A stretch of 64,000 nt of DNA from Nemertoderma westbladi (taxonomy: Eukaryota; Xenacoelomorpha; Nemertodermatida; Nemertodermatidae). This document shows, piece after piece, positions 36,253-46,690 of the stretch; position 1 is the stretch's first letter, and each line of letters begins with the position of its first letter. The stretch is from NCBI GenBank assembly GCA_032718475.1, contig JAUCBJ010007938.1, positions 17,312 to 81,311 on the forward strand, in the 5' to 3' direction. The notes under the pieces were generated by a model. It ran no database searches. It had not been told where the DNA came from and saw nothing but the letters and a program-made list of their open reading frames with translations. The position numbers were made by a program, and so were the translations under genes.

Positions 36253-38948
36253 AGTATTAGACTAACCTATGGCAGTAACTGATAAAACGAATAACCCGTG
36301 AGTATGAGACTAACCTATGGCAGTAACTGATAAAACGAATAACCCGTGAGTATGAGACTAACCTATGGCAGTAACTGATAAAACGAATAACCCGTGAGTA
36401 TGAGACTAACCTATGGCAGTAACTGATAAAACGAATAACCCGTGAGTATGAGACTAACCTATGGCAGTAACTGATAAAACGAATAACCCGTGAATATGAG
36501 ACTAACCTATGGCAGTAACTGATAAAAAGAATAACCCGTGAGTATTAGACTAACCTATGGCAGTAACTGATAAAACGAATAACCCGTGAGTATTAGACTA
36601 ACCTATGGCAGTAACTGATAAAACGAATAACCCGTGAGTATGAGACTAACCTATGGCAGTAACTGATTAAACGAATAACCCGTGAGTATGAGACTAACCT
36701 ATGGCAGTAACTGATAAAACGAATAACCCGTGAGTATGAGACTAACCTATGGCAGTAACTGATAAAACGAATAACCCGTGAGTATGAGACTAACCTATGG
36801 CAGTAACTGATAAAACAAATCACCCGTGAGTATGAGACTAACCTATGGCAGTAACTGATAAAACTAATAACCCGTGAGTATGAGACTAACCTATGGCAGT
36901 AACTGATAAAACGAATAACCCGTGAGTATGAGACTAACCTATGGCAGTAACTATAAAACGAATAACCCGTGAGTATTAGACTAACCTATGGCAGTAACTG
37001 ATAAAACGAATAACCCGTGAGTTTGAGACTAACCTATGGCAGTAACTGATAAAACGAATAACCCGTGAGTATGAGACTAACCTATGGCAGTAACTGATAA
37101 AACGAATAACCCGTGAGTATTAGACTAACCTATGGCAGTAACTGATAAAACGAATAACCCGTGAGTATTAGACTAACCTATGGCAGTAACTATAAAACGA
37201 ATAACCCGTGAGTATTAGACTAACCTATGGCAGTAACTGATAAAACGAATAACCCGTGAGTATTAGACTAACCTATGGCAGTAACTGATAAAACGAATAA
37301 CCCGTGAGTATTAGACTAACCGATGGCAGTAACTGATAAAACGAATAACCCGTGAGTATTAGACTAACCTATGGCAGTAACTGATAAAACGAATAACCCG
37401 TGAGTATTAGACTAACCTATGGCAGTAACTATAAAACGAATAACCCGTGAGTATTAGACTAACCTATGGCAGTAATTGATAAAACGAATAACCCGTGAGT
37501 ATTAGACTAACCTATGGCAGTAACTGATAAAACGAATAACCCGTGAGTATGAGACTAACCTATGGCAGTAACTGATAAAACGAATAACCCGTGAGTATGA
37601 GACTAACCTATGGCAGTAACTGATAAAACGAATAACCCGTGAGTATTAGACTAAACTATGGCAGTAACTGATAAAACGAATAACCCGTGAGTATTAGACT
37701 AACTTATGGCAGTAACTGATAAAAGGAATAACCCGGCATAATGAGACCAACCTATGGCAGTAACTGATAAAACGAATAACCCGTGAGTATGAGACTAACC
37801 TATGGCAGTAACTGATAAAACGAATAACCCGTGAGTATGAGACTAACCTATGGCAGTAACTGATAAAACGAATAACCCGTGAGTATTAGACTAAACTATG
37901 GCAGTAACTGATAAAACGAATAACCCGTGAGTATTAGACTAACTTATGGCAGTAACTGATAAAAGGAATAACCCGTGAGTATTAGACTAACTTATGGCAG
38001 TAACTGATAAAACGAATAACCCGTGAGTATGAGACTAACCTATGGCAGTAACTGATAAAACGAATAACCCGTGAGTATGAGACTAACCTATGGCAGTAAC
38101 TGATAAAACGAATAACCCGTGAGTATGAGACTAACCTATGGCAGTAACTGATAAAACGAATAACCCGTGAGTGTTAGACTAACCTATGGCAGTAACTGAT
38201 AAAACGAATAACCCGTGAGTATGAGACTAAACTATGGCAGTAACTGATAAAACGAATAACCCGTGAGTGTTAGACTAACCTATGGCAGTAACTGATAAAA
38301 CGAATAACCCGTGAGTATGAGACTAACCTATGGCAGTAACTGATAAAACGAATAACCCGTGAGTATGAGACTAAACTATGGCAGTAACTGATAAAACGAA
38401 TAACCCGTGAGTGTTAGACTAACCTATGGCAGTAACTGATAAAACGAATAACCCGTGAGTATGAGACTAACCTATGGCAGTAACTGATAAAACGAATAAC
38501 CCGTGAGTATGAGACTAAACTATGGCAGTAACTGATAAACGAATAACCCGTGAGTATTAGACTAACCTATGGCAGTAACTATAAAACGAATAACCCGTGA
38601 GTATTAGACTAACCTATGGCAGTAACTATAAAACGAATAACCCGTGAGTATTAGACTAACCTATGGCAGTAACTGATAAAACGAATAACCCGTGAGTATT
38701 AGACTAACCTATGGCAGTAACTGATAAAACGAATAACCCGTGAGTATGAGACTAACCTATGGCAGTAACTGATAAAACGAATAACACGTGAGTGTTAGAC
38801 TAACCTATGGCAGTAACTGATAAAACGAATAACCCGTGAGTATTAGACTAACCTATGGCAGTAACTGATAAAACGAATAACCCATGAGTATGAGACTAAC
38901 CTATGGCAGTAACTGATAAAACGAATAACCCGTGAGTATGTGACTAAC
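36253..38948. repeat. 48-bp minisatellite, right part (intron 2), starting at the exon 2 donor
   Basis: About 56 units of 48 bp. Plus-strand unit: ctatggcagtaactgata, then aaacgaataacccgtgagta and t(t/g)agactaac. The 18 bp ctatggcagtaactgata are also the last 18 nt of exon 2 (38949-38966), and the adjoining actaac is its splice donor (gttagt on the minus strand). The array therefore begins at the exon 2 boundary with no unique spacer. Units with taactataaa lack two bases. Multi-unit patterns containing cggcataatgag occur on both sides of the LINE. Confidence 0.95.
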
Positions 38949-39072
38949 CTATGGCAGTAACTGATATGAAATACAACCCCTGATTGTCGGCTGTCGGTAA
39001 CCCAAGAATAGACTGTCGGACTTCATCGTAATACATCCAACCCGGGAGGGATTTCTTACTAACTTCCCGAAC
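38949..39072 (-). CDS. DAG1: dystroglycan exon 2: end of first cadherin-like domain
   Basis: Minus-strand 124-nt exon after a strong acceptor (tattttattgttttag), ending at atag|gttagt. It starts in phase 0, continuing exon 1, and ends in phase 1, fitting exon 3. It encodes residues 58-98: VREVSKKSLPGWMYYDE, then SILGLPTADNQGLYFISVTA. This is the core signature of dystroglycan-type cadherin-like domains, where a Glu-Ala-Gly-Lys-type strand leads to LPxWL, then LxGLP and YxIxVxA. The last 18 nt of the exon and the donor are the seed of the 48-bp array that fills the following intron. Reading past the donor gives an immediate in-frame stop (GGT TAG), so use of any downstream donor copy would truncate the protein. 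Confidence 0.88.
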
Positions 39073-39121
39073 CTAAAACAATAAAATACGGTAAACCTGT
39101 ACAGATAGTTTAACAAACCTA

Positions 39122-40120
39122 TAGTCGAGTCAATCTAGCAAAAAACCCATAAGTATTTCGCAATCAATCCGAACCACACATTTTGGATTCTGTATTACCT
39201 TATAAATGACCAAAAAAAAGTCTACAAAATTTTATTTTGCGGATCATATGTTTATTCATGGAAATTCTGCGTAAATTGGCATAAAACAAGCCAAACAAAA
39301 GGAACAGTAGGGAAAAGTAAGTAGCAAATTGGTGATGTTCCAGAATAATTTAATTAATTTCACAATAAGCTGTGATTCAATGGGAATTTAGTAATATTTA
39401 CACTGGCGTGTTACACATAATTGCTATATCTCGGTAACTAGAAGTCGCATCAAATTTTTAAATATATCAAAAACTTCACGATATATTAAGGTGACCGTTG
39501 TAAAAAAATTATACAATTCCACTGCAAGGAAATTTCATAATTTCCATTAATGTTAGTGAAGATTTTTCACATAATTAAATTGTGATTGCTCTATTGATTT
39601 TAGGTGTAATTTATTTATTTGTTTTAGCTTAAAAACCACAATAGTTTATCATATAACAAATAAATTTTTTGGGGATAAGGGTTTTTGAGGTCGATAATTC
39701 CGATGGGCGAGGTTACATCCACCCGTTTAGTAGAGAAGTTGTGTAAATTAGATCCTCATATTGTACCAGCAAAATTGGTATTAAAAATGGTTAAATTATT
39801 TGACAAATTTCCGTTGCTCTGGAAACTAAATTGGCAACTATATAGAAGTGCATACTTTAGTCAATCAATAGTCATTAGAGTAACGTTTGTCTGTACCAAA
39901 TTTTGAGAAAATCCCACCAGTAGACCTCTTGTTGCTATGTAAAATCCATGTTGCTAAGGAAAGAAACAGGAAATTGAAGGTGATCCGCATAATATATTTT
40001 TATAGACTTTTTTGGGGGGTATTAACAAGGTAATGTAGAATAAAAAAAATTGGTTTGGATGAATTGCGAATTTGTTATGGGTTGACCCACTTTTTCGGCT
40101 AGATTGACTCGCCTACTATA
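39122..40120. mobile_element. long inverted-repeat element
   Basis: About 130 bp at each end are imperfect inverted copies: gagtcaatctagc at 39127-39139 and its complement at 40098-40110. Further matching blocks follow inward (acccata, tcgcaat, atccgaacca / atccaaacca, attacctt, aaaaaagtct, gcggatca). There is no recognisable transposase. It is probably an old non-autonomous foldback-type DNA element in dystroglycan intron 1. Confidence 0.6.
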
Positions 40121-41985
40121 CAAGGAATATTTTCCGACATAATTTGTTATAAAACTTTTGCTTATAGAATTCTGAGGAGTCACTTTGATGACACGAGACC
40201 AATCTGACTTACGGAATGGTTTACATAAAGCGCCTCTCTCTCCCTCTATAAACTTGCCTCTGTAATACAATACCTACGTCCCGCCCTTAAGGGGTTCGGT
40301 GAGGGAGGAACGTGGGAATCACATGCGGATTAATTAAGAGCCAAGGGAAAATATTTCACGAGGGAAAATTGTTTTGTTGGATATATCATTAACTGTGAGG
40401 TATAGGGTTGCAGTAATCCGGCAACCACATGCGTCCGTCCCTGTGTCGTTATTCGCGATCCTACGGAGTTTACGTGAGGGACAAAGAAGGATGGAGTTGC
40501 AATATCAAAATGAATTGCCACAACGACCTCAGTTATAAGTCATTCCGATTCCAGGATATCAATTTTAATGTTATAAATTCTGAATTCCTTAGAAGCACAT
40601 GGGGTGGAGAGGAGGAGAGACCAGGGGGGTGGGGCGTACGGGGTAGGGCTGCAAAGGAAGGAACTGAAGTTAGGGATAAGTAGGTGATGTGATGAGAATA
40701 TTCGATAAGAAGCAAATATTATTTAGATATACGTCGTGTATGCAACTGAACTAACACTTTCAGCATGGACTACTGCTGCTGCGCTGCTGTACTGCAGTAC
40801 CAACAACCATCACGACATATTAATCCTTATGACAATCTCATCAATACTTGTTTTGTTACATCGGAATATTTAATTGAGAAGTGAGGAAGGAATGTACACA
40901 ACTTTACTATGATTAAATCAATATTCAATATGATTTTTTGCGTAGTACGTATTAATTGAGAAAGGGAAAGAATCCTGTACTTAAACAGTAGTCGAAACGT
41001 ATCGCCTACATTCAACAATTAAATGTAGTATAATAATGACAAAGGAATGTTAACGCCTCGCCCTCGCATAACGATGTGGCTCGACCCAGAATACTAATAA
41101 TACAGTAACTGCGTCACCCAAAAGAACTGCCTAATACAACGAGAAGTAGCGAGTGTAGTTAAGTCCCTTCAATATCGTCTGCTTCCAGTATCTCCCTGAT
41201 TAAATCCAACAGTGCCCCGTTGAGATTCCTTGATTAAAATTCTGAGTTAACTGTAGCTGATTATAGCCGGTGATAGGTGGTGAATACAATATGCGAAATG
41301 TTAAAAGTATTAAAAATGAGACAGGATATTAATATGACTGATTCCTTTTAAGATTTCACACCAGGGGAATACATCACCAAGGGGTTTAATTAGCTAACTA
41401 TATTTCGTGATAAATTAATCCCGCGTAATTATCGGGTGTCCCAATATATAAATCCCCTTGATGTGTAAACAAACGCACTAGATTAGTATTACTTGGGATT
41501 ATTTCAAGGTAATCTATAAATGCAAGGCCTCAACACCGCGCTCGACTGGAGGCTGAGTAACTTTATTCTTGAATTGTTACTTTATCGCCCGAAAATATCC
41601 TAAAATTGGGAGAAAAGGAGTATTTTTTTCCCTAGGGAAAAAAGTAACCCGTAGGATGCATTGATTTTAATTTTTTCCCGGCGAAAAAAAAACAAAACAA
41701 GAAAATATTTTTGGCGGAATTCCTTAAATTTTATTATGTTTTGAACAGCATCGAAGTAGAAAAGGCTTGCAAGTAATTTGAGCAAAATCCATACACACAA
41801 TCAAAAGATATTGTAAATTTAGTGTCTGCAACGGGAACTCCAAAACGGAACTCAATATCCAATATAAGTTTATGTAGTTAAGCGACTTTCTAGTTACGTA
41901 ATAAATATTCGAGAACACTAAATCATTTAACATTGAGTAAGGCAGCATCAGGAGTTGAAGAGTACAATAATTGGGATCGCATCCC
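40121..41985. other. dystroglycan intron 1, unique sequence
   Basis: AT-rich sequence with GC-richer patches near 40260-40670. Short ORFs on both strands at 40330-40683 are not flanked by a convincing acceptor and donor pair and match no family I know. No repeat or element recognised. Confidence 0.5.
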
Positions 41986-42097
41986 TTCAGTAACTATATG
42001 AAAGCAATAGGACCCACAGTAACTATGGAAGCAATAGGACCCACAGTAACTATGGAAGCAATAGGACCCACAGTAACTATGGAAGCAATAGGACCCC
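41986..42097. repeat. 27-bp tandem repeat, about 4 units
   Basis: Units of actatggaagcaatagga plus cccacagta. The copies are nearly identical; the first has an extra tatga variant. Confidence 0.9.
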
Positions 42098-42175
42098 ACT
42101 TCTTAAAGCAACAAAAACAACCAATTTAATAATAATTAAGAATCGCATTGCATGGGACACTAAGATCGGCTTTAT

Positions 42176-42718
42176 TCGGCAGCTGCAATGCAGGCAGCTG
42201 CATTATATATATATTATAGATATATTAAAAATGCTGTGCCGGCTTGTGGACAAAATTGGGCCGCCACAACTCCCTATCACCCATGATATTTGCTAGATCC
42301 TCCGCATCTTCAAGGCCAGTGTCCTTTAAGATGCGTCTCAAGAAAGTCATGGGCTGTCCACCATGCTTATTCACTCCATGAGGCTGCCAAAGTACAAGAT
42401 TATGCACTGGCTGGTCCTCATGGCGAAAGCAATGTCCTGCAAAGTGGAGGCGATTTTGTTCTAGTGTCAAGCTTGGGGGAACCAATGAGATACCTCCAAT
42501 GTTATATAGTGTCTGGTTGGAGATGTGCATTGTACTTGACACAATGAACCCGGCGTAGCATTCTTGTGAATGTGCCATCCAGAGATTTGGTGTCCTCAGC
42601 AGTTAGAGCCCAGCATGGACTCCCATAAAGGAGTACTGGTACCACTGCTGCTCTAAATAATCGGACCTTAAGTTTCCGATTAATTCTCGGTGACTTCCAA
42701 ATCCTGCTGGAAAGCCCA
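42176..42718 (-). mobile_element. LINE 3' fragment
   Basis: Minus-strand copy of the same LINE family, covering the C-terminal coding region from the FQDLEVTEN-equivalent segment (near 42710) to the 3' UTR. It encodes LRLFRAAVVPVLLYGSPCWA and HCFRHEDQPV in broken frames. The 3' end is altered: an (at)n stretch lies between the stop and a duplicated cagctgcatt / ggcagctgcaatgc. It lies in dystroglycan intron 1, in the same orientation as that gene. Confidence 0.88.
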
Positions 42719-43087
42719 TTTTGCATGTGACAAAAACTTAGTAACATGTTATATCAATATTATCTCGACCCTTTATTAACCTCGCTGGCGCTCGGTAAAT
42801 AAATAATTCAATTCTTTTTTCCCATGCAATAAATAATTCGCAATGTATTATTGAAAATAAAAATAAAAAACGATCCCATACTGTTTTAACGCATAAGAAG
42901 TCCTTCGTCTAAAAAATGTTTTAGAACAAAAAATATTATTAATATTAATAATATTTTTCAAAATAATCTTGTTTTATTCAGCCTCCAGTTGTGCACAACT
43001 TCAAGGCCTTGTAATTCTAGAACGCCTTTGTTTATATCCATTTGCATCCCTAATATATTAGCAAGTAACTTATCTATTGATGCTTTA
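42719..43087. other. AT-rich unique intron 1 sequence
   Basis: No exon or element recognised. A small inverted repeat (aatattattaatattaataatatt) occurs near 42933-42956. Confidence 0.5.
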
Positions 43088-43458
43088 AGGCCTGTTTACA
43101 CGTGGCAACTTTTAGAGCAACTTTCTCGGCAACTTGTAGAGCAACCCAGGTTGCCGATCAAGTTGCTCCGTGTAAACACGCAAAAAAGTTGCTGTAAAAG
43201 TTGCTCAACTTATACGGCAACTTGAAGGAATTTGCGTTGGCGAAGTAAAGCGGGATAATCAGATTTAATTATCAAACTAGCTAGTAAATAAAATTACCCA
43301 CTATTTTACAGTCAAACTAGCCAAGTTGCTATAAAAGTTGCCGGCCAAGTTGCTGGTAAAGTTGCCACGTGTAAACAGCGATTAAATTAAGTTGCTCTAA
43401 AAAAAGTTGCTTGTTGCCGAGAAAGTTGCTATAAAAGTTGCCACGTGTAAACAGGCCT
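43088..43458. mobile_element. PIF/Harbinger-like MITE, 371 bp
   Basis: 46-bp TIRs at 43088-43133 and 43413-43458 begin aggcctgtttacacgtggca and differ by about one base. The element is flanked by TTA on both sides (43085-43087 and 43459-43461). A 3-bp TTA duplication with GGCCTGTTT-type ends fits the PIF/Harbinger superfamily. The interior has many direct and inverted copies of aagttgct and gttgccg. No coding capacity. Confidence 0.85.
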
Positions 43459-43642
43459 TTACTACATGTCCGTGTACGTCACAAGTATTATTATTATATT
43501 TAATATGTAAATATATTTATCCAGATCCAAATTACAAATTATATTTAAAATTTCAAAAAAACAATAGTAAGTTAATAATAAAGATATTCGATTTAAATAA
43601 AGGGCACTGTATCTCACGCCGCCTCGAGTGGGAATATAATGA

Positions 43643-43790
43643 TAAAATATTGCAGGGGTGGGGGATCTTTTCTAAGTGACTGTTGCAGCTATATCTATGT
43701 TAATTATCTTTACCGAACCTTCCGTCAAGATTTAGCTGCAACAGTCACTTAGAAAAGATCCCCCACCGGCCCACCCCTGCAATATTTTAT
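43643..43790. mobile_element. foldback inverted repeat
   Basis: Two arms of about 48-56 bp (43643-43690 and 43735-43790) are complementary, separated by about 44 bp. Each arm contains aaaatattgcaggggtgg, ggggatcttttctaagtgac and tgttgcagct. The right arm has 8 extra bases (ccggtggg). It would form a strong hairpin. The caggggtg end is hAT-like, but no direct 8-bp duplication is seen. Confidence 0.75.
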
Positions 43791-44197
43791 TATTATGATA
43801 CCACCAGTGACTTGGGACGCGCATACTTAACGAGTGGGAATATTTACACGAACGAGCGGAAGCGAGTGAGTGAAATATAAACGAGAGCCTGAAAATTAAA
43901 TACAGGAATATGACGTTTTATTTTCAAGTTTCGACAGCATACTGAAATAATACTATACTTTATTTCACGCCTTGATATATATTTTTCCGCCGACTTTAAA
44001 ATAGAACAGACGTATTGTAAGTGAATCCGTGAGTCAAGGGTCGGGTATATACATAGAATTTACGTAACCAATTTCAAGGAAGGGTAATTTGTAAGTTTGT
44101 AAGACAATGTTAGTACGTAAAAAAAACCATTAAGATTATACGAACTTGACAAAAAAGAACTACACCATGAGCAGAAATATATTCCTTTCTAACTTAC
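43791..44197. other. start of dystroglycan intron 1, unique sequence
   Basis: AT-rich, no exon or element recognised. It directly follows the exon 1 donor (gag|gtaagt) on the minus strand. Confidence 0.5.
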
Positions 44198-44368
44198 CTC
44201 GTATCTTGATATATCTCCCTGGAAAGCCACCCTTGGAATGGGGTAGTCCAGCAATTTACCGACCGTTGCTATGGTGTCGGATATCCCCAAGGAAACGCTT
44301 ACTGGTTTATAGGCGAACGTTTGGTTCCAGAACAGAATACAAATACCGAGTTTGTACATCGTAGTCAT
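44198..44368 (-). CDS. DAG1: dystroglycan exon 1: signal peptide and start of cadherin-like domain
   Basis: Minus-strand 171-nt coding exon from ATG (44368-44366) to a consensus donor (tacgag|gtaagt), phase 0, 57 codons. Residues 1-19 (MTTMYKLGICILFWNQTFA) form a signal peptide with a hydrophobic core and a likely cleavage after TFA. Residues 28-45, GISDTIATVGKLLDYPIP, and then AFQGDISRYE match the start of the first dystroglycan-type cadherin-like domain, in which a DTxATVGxLFxYxIPxDAFxG pattern is conserved. A second Met at position 4 could also serve as start. The protein would enter the secretory pathway and be placed at the cell surface. The signal peptide and domain start make this the first coding exon; 5' UTR exons and the promoter are not identified. 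Confidence 0.84.
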
Positions 44369-44500
44369 GGTTACAAATTAATAACATTTATTTTCACGCC
44401 TACAACGATCAAATTAAATTATTTGGCAATCAAAATAAGTTAAATATCATAGGAAGTAAACAACAAACTTATTAACCCAAATTATCATTAGCCTACGGTA

Positions 44501-44585
44501 TACGCTATACGGTATACCGTATACCGTATACGGTATACCATATACGGTATACCGTATGCGTTACACCGTAAACGGTATACGCTTT
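44501..44585. repeat. palindromic gtatac/cggtatacc cluster
   Basis: Seven or more overlapping tacggtata / tataccgta palindromes in 85 bp, able to fold into several alternative hairpins. It lies about 130 bp upstream of the dystroglycan start codon, so it would be in the 5' UTR or promoter region. Confidence 0.75.
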
Positions 44586-44865
44586 TTCATAGATTTTCTC
44601 AAAGTCAGTCAATAAATCTCAACAGCGTAATACAACAGCGTAAAAAGTAAATGTAAGGGAAACATAATCCAAAAAATTTAGAGTAAAAATTCGAAAGGCT
44701 AAACCGGAGATTGACGGGAGATATTCTATCGGAATTTAATTTGGAGGTTCATTTCATTCGAGGTTTATAAAAAAACAGTTTGGATTCCCAGAACAAAGAA
44801 ATGTTAAAAACGATGCAATTTTGGAGAAGATGGCTTCCAATTAATAAAAGTAGGGAAAACCCAGA

Positions 44866-45035
44866 ATGAACAATCAGCCAGATGACCTACAGTATAGAAG
44901 GAAAAGTGGTTGGAGGAAGAGCAACCCATTAAGGGAAGTGCAACAGGCCCGTCGTTATTTAAACAGAAGGGAGATAGCGGTACACCCCGCAAGGAACCCA
45001 CTCCCAGAGGTAAAGCAATCAGAGAACCAATGCAG
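44866..45035 (+). CDS. candidate first exon of a divergent gene, weak
   Basis: Plus-strand open frame from ATG (44866) to a strong donor (atgcag|gtaagc), 56 codons plus two bases, preceded in frame by a stop. It reads MNNQPDDLQYRRKSGWRKS and continues as a charged, Arg/Gln-rich peptide with no similarity I recognise. It lies about 500 bp from the dystroglycan start on the opposite strand, so a bidirectional promoter is conceivable. An open frame of 56 codons can occur by chance; only the donor supports it. Confidence 0.25.
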
Positions 45036-45496
45036 GTAAGCAGAAGGAGGGGCACTGCTGTGAGCGAGGTACCCAAATCCAAGCGCCACATCGTATAGCA
45101 GCTGTACGTTAACCGTCCACCAATCACAATCGGCCATCTATACAGCTGCGGCACTCGGCGGTAATCTGAGGCCCCCGCTCGAGAACCGCTTCCATTCCCT
45201 TCCCTACGGCGACCCGCCTGCTAATCAAACTCACGTGGAATCCTTAACAGAGTCTCCGACAAGTCCTACCTATCTTATCTACCAATTGCTAACTAATAAT
45301 TCAACTGCACTGGACGAGAATATCCCAACTGAGGAAACATGTCACTTTTATAACAGAAACCAAGTTATATAAGTAGACGAAAAATAAAAAAATACTTTAA
45401 ATATTAATTTATTTATAGGCCTAAAAAAATTACTTTCCATCGTCAGCAAGAAAACGATTCCCGGGATGGGTAGGTAATTAGTTTGCGATCCTCAAT
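45036..45496. other. unique sequence upstream of dystroglycan
   Basis: GC-richer up to about 45240, then AT-rich. It is the likely promoter-side region of the minus-strand gene, but no TATA box or other defined element can be assigned. Confidence 0.4.
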
Positions 45497-45521
45497 CCCC
45501 CCCCCCCCCCCCCCCCCCCCC
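45497..45521. repeat. poly-C tract, 25 bp
   Basis: Uninterrupted run of 25 C followed by tcccctccg. Confidence 0.95.
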
Positions 45522-45947
45522 TCCCCTCCGACTCATTGAACAAGAAGGAATAGCGATTACTAGCCATCCGAGGGGCTTCGCTAAACGAGGATGACAGCGT
45601 CATGTACTGTAGCGAAGTAGTTCGCCTCATCCCCACTAAATCAAATAGCGGCGACTCTAATGGGTCGGCAACGAGCTATTTATAGGGGGAACTACTGGTA
45701 GTCCTGCAAGGAACGCCATCTGACAGATTCCCACAGATAGTTAATGAAGGAAGCTCGTTTTATTGCTTTACCATTTGGAATAAATTACCTGAATAATTTA
45801 CGAATTTGGGGAGCATTTCTACACATCCACAGGTCCATCAACTGCTCATTCCCGTTAATATATTTGTCTATATTATCAATTCTCTATTAACTTGCGAGAA
45901 TTAGAATTTCTTCTCGGAAAGCCCAACCGCCCAACTTCTATCTAAGG
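45522..45947. other. unique sequence
   Basis: No gene or element recognised. Confidence 0.5.
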
Positions 45948-46690
45948 CAGCTGCATTAAGAATGCTATGCCGGCTTATCGACAAAATTTCAGCGCCACAA
46001 CTCCCTATCCCTCATGACTTTCGCGACATTATCCGCATCTTCAAGGCCAGTGTGCTTTAAAATGCGTCTCCAGTAAGTCATGGGCTGTCCACCATGCTTA
46101 TCTTCGCCATGGGGCCGCCAAAGCATAAGATAAGAAGCATTTTCTTGGAATTAACAATACGAATAGAAGAAGTCTGCTCTAAAAACATAATAACCGTTGG
46201 GGCCCATCTAGTGATTCTGAGAGTACTCCTAAGTCTAGATCAGTTAGATGCTGGGCTGGATTTCTTCACTTCTGGAGCCAGTAGGTGGTGTTACCATCAC
46301 CCCATCTTCTCATTTTGATGCGTAGAACATAATCAATCACAATTATGAATAAGAATGGCACAAAATGTGCATTACCTACTATATATAATATCTATAGTAA
46401 GTTTGTCGCCCAGAAAGACCTATCATCAATCGTCGGTAGACCACAAATGTCGTCGATCCATCATATACTGATCTGATCGTTGTGCGTTTCTGAAGCTCCA
46501 TCTATAGTATTGGTGCACACAAAATATCGCGAATTTCGAAATTTCGAAATTTTCGCAATCTTCGCAAAAATCGCAACGTTTGCAAAATTTCGCCGAAGAA
46601 ATGTTCAAAATCGTTGCCTTACTTTATTTTCCCCAGGAATCCCACATAATGCAAGAATGCTGAACATACGTGATCGAGAGACTGAATAAA
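45948..46690 (-). mobile_element. degenerate LINE relic
   Basis: Minus-strand remains of the same LINE family. It has the 3' end (gcagctgcatt, cttgagacgc equivalents, gtccaccatgctta) at 45948-46130. After an internal deletion come parts of the RT at 46208-46360 (motif C neighbourhood), 46400-46500 and 46635-46690. A stretch rich in gaaatttcgaaattt (46510-46620) is inserted in it. Frames are destroyed. It is much older than the copies at 13.1, 33.5 and 48.4 kb. Confidence 0.75.

Noticed and set aside
40330-40683. Overlapping ORFs on both strands in dystroglycan intron 1
   Set aside because: The minus reading (VVVAIHFDIATPSFFVPHV) looked protein-like, but no good acceptor and donor pair surrounds it and exons 1 and 2 already join in phase without it.
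44804-45154. Minus-strand ORF of 116 codons
   Set aside because: Low-complexity Leu/Pro reading opposite a candidate plus exon; no family, splice or start evidence.
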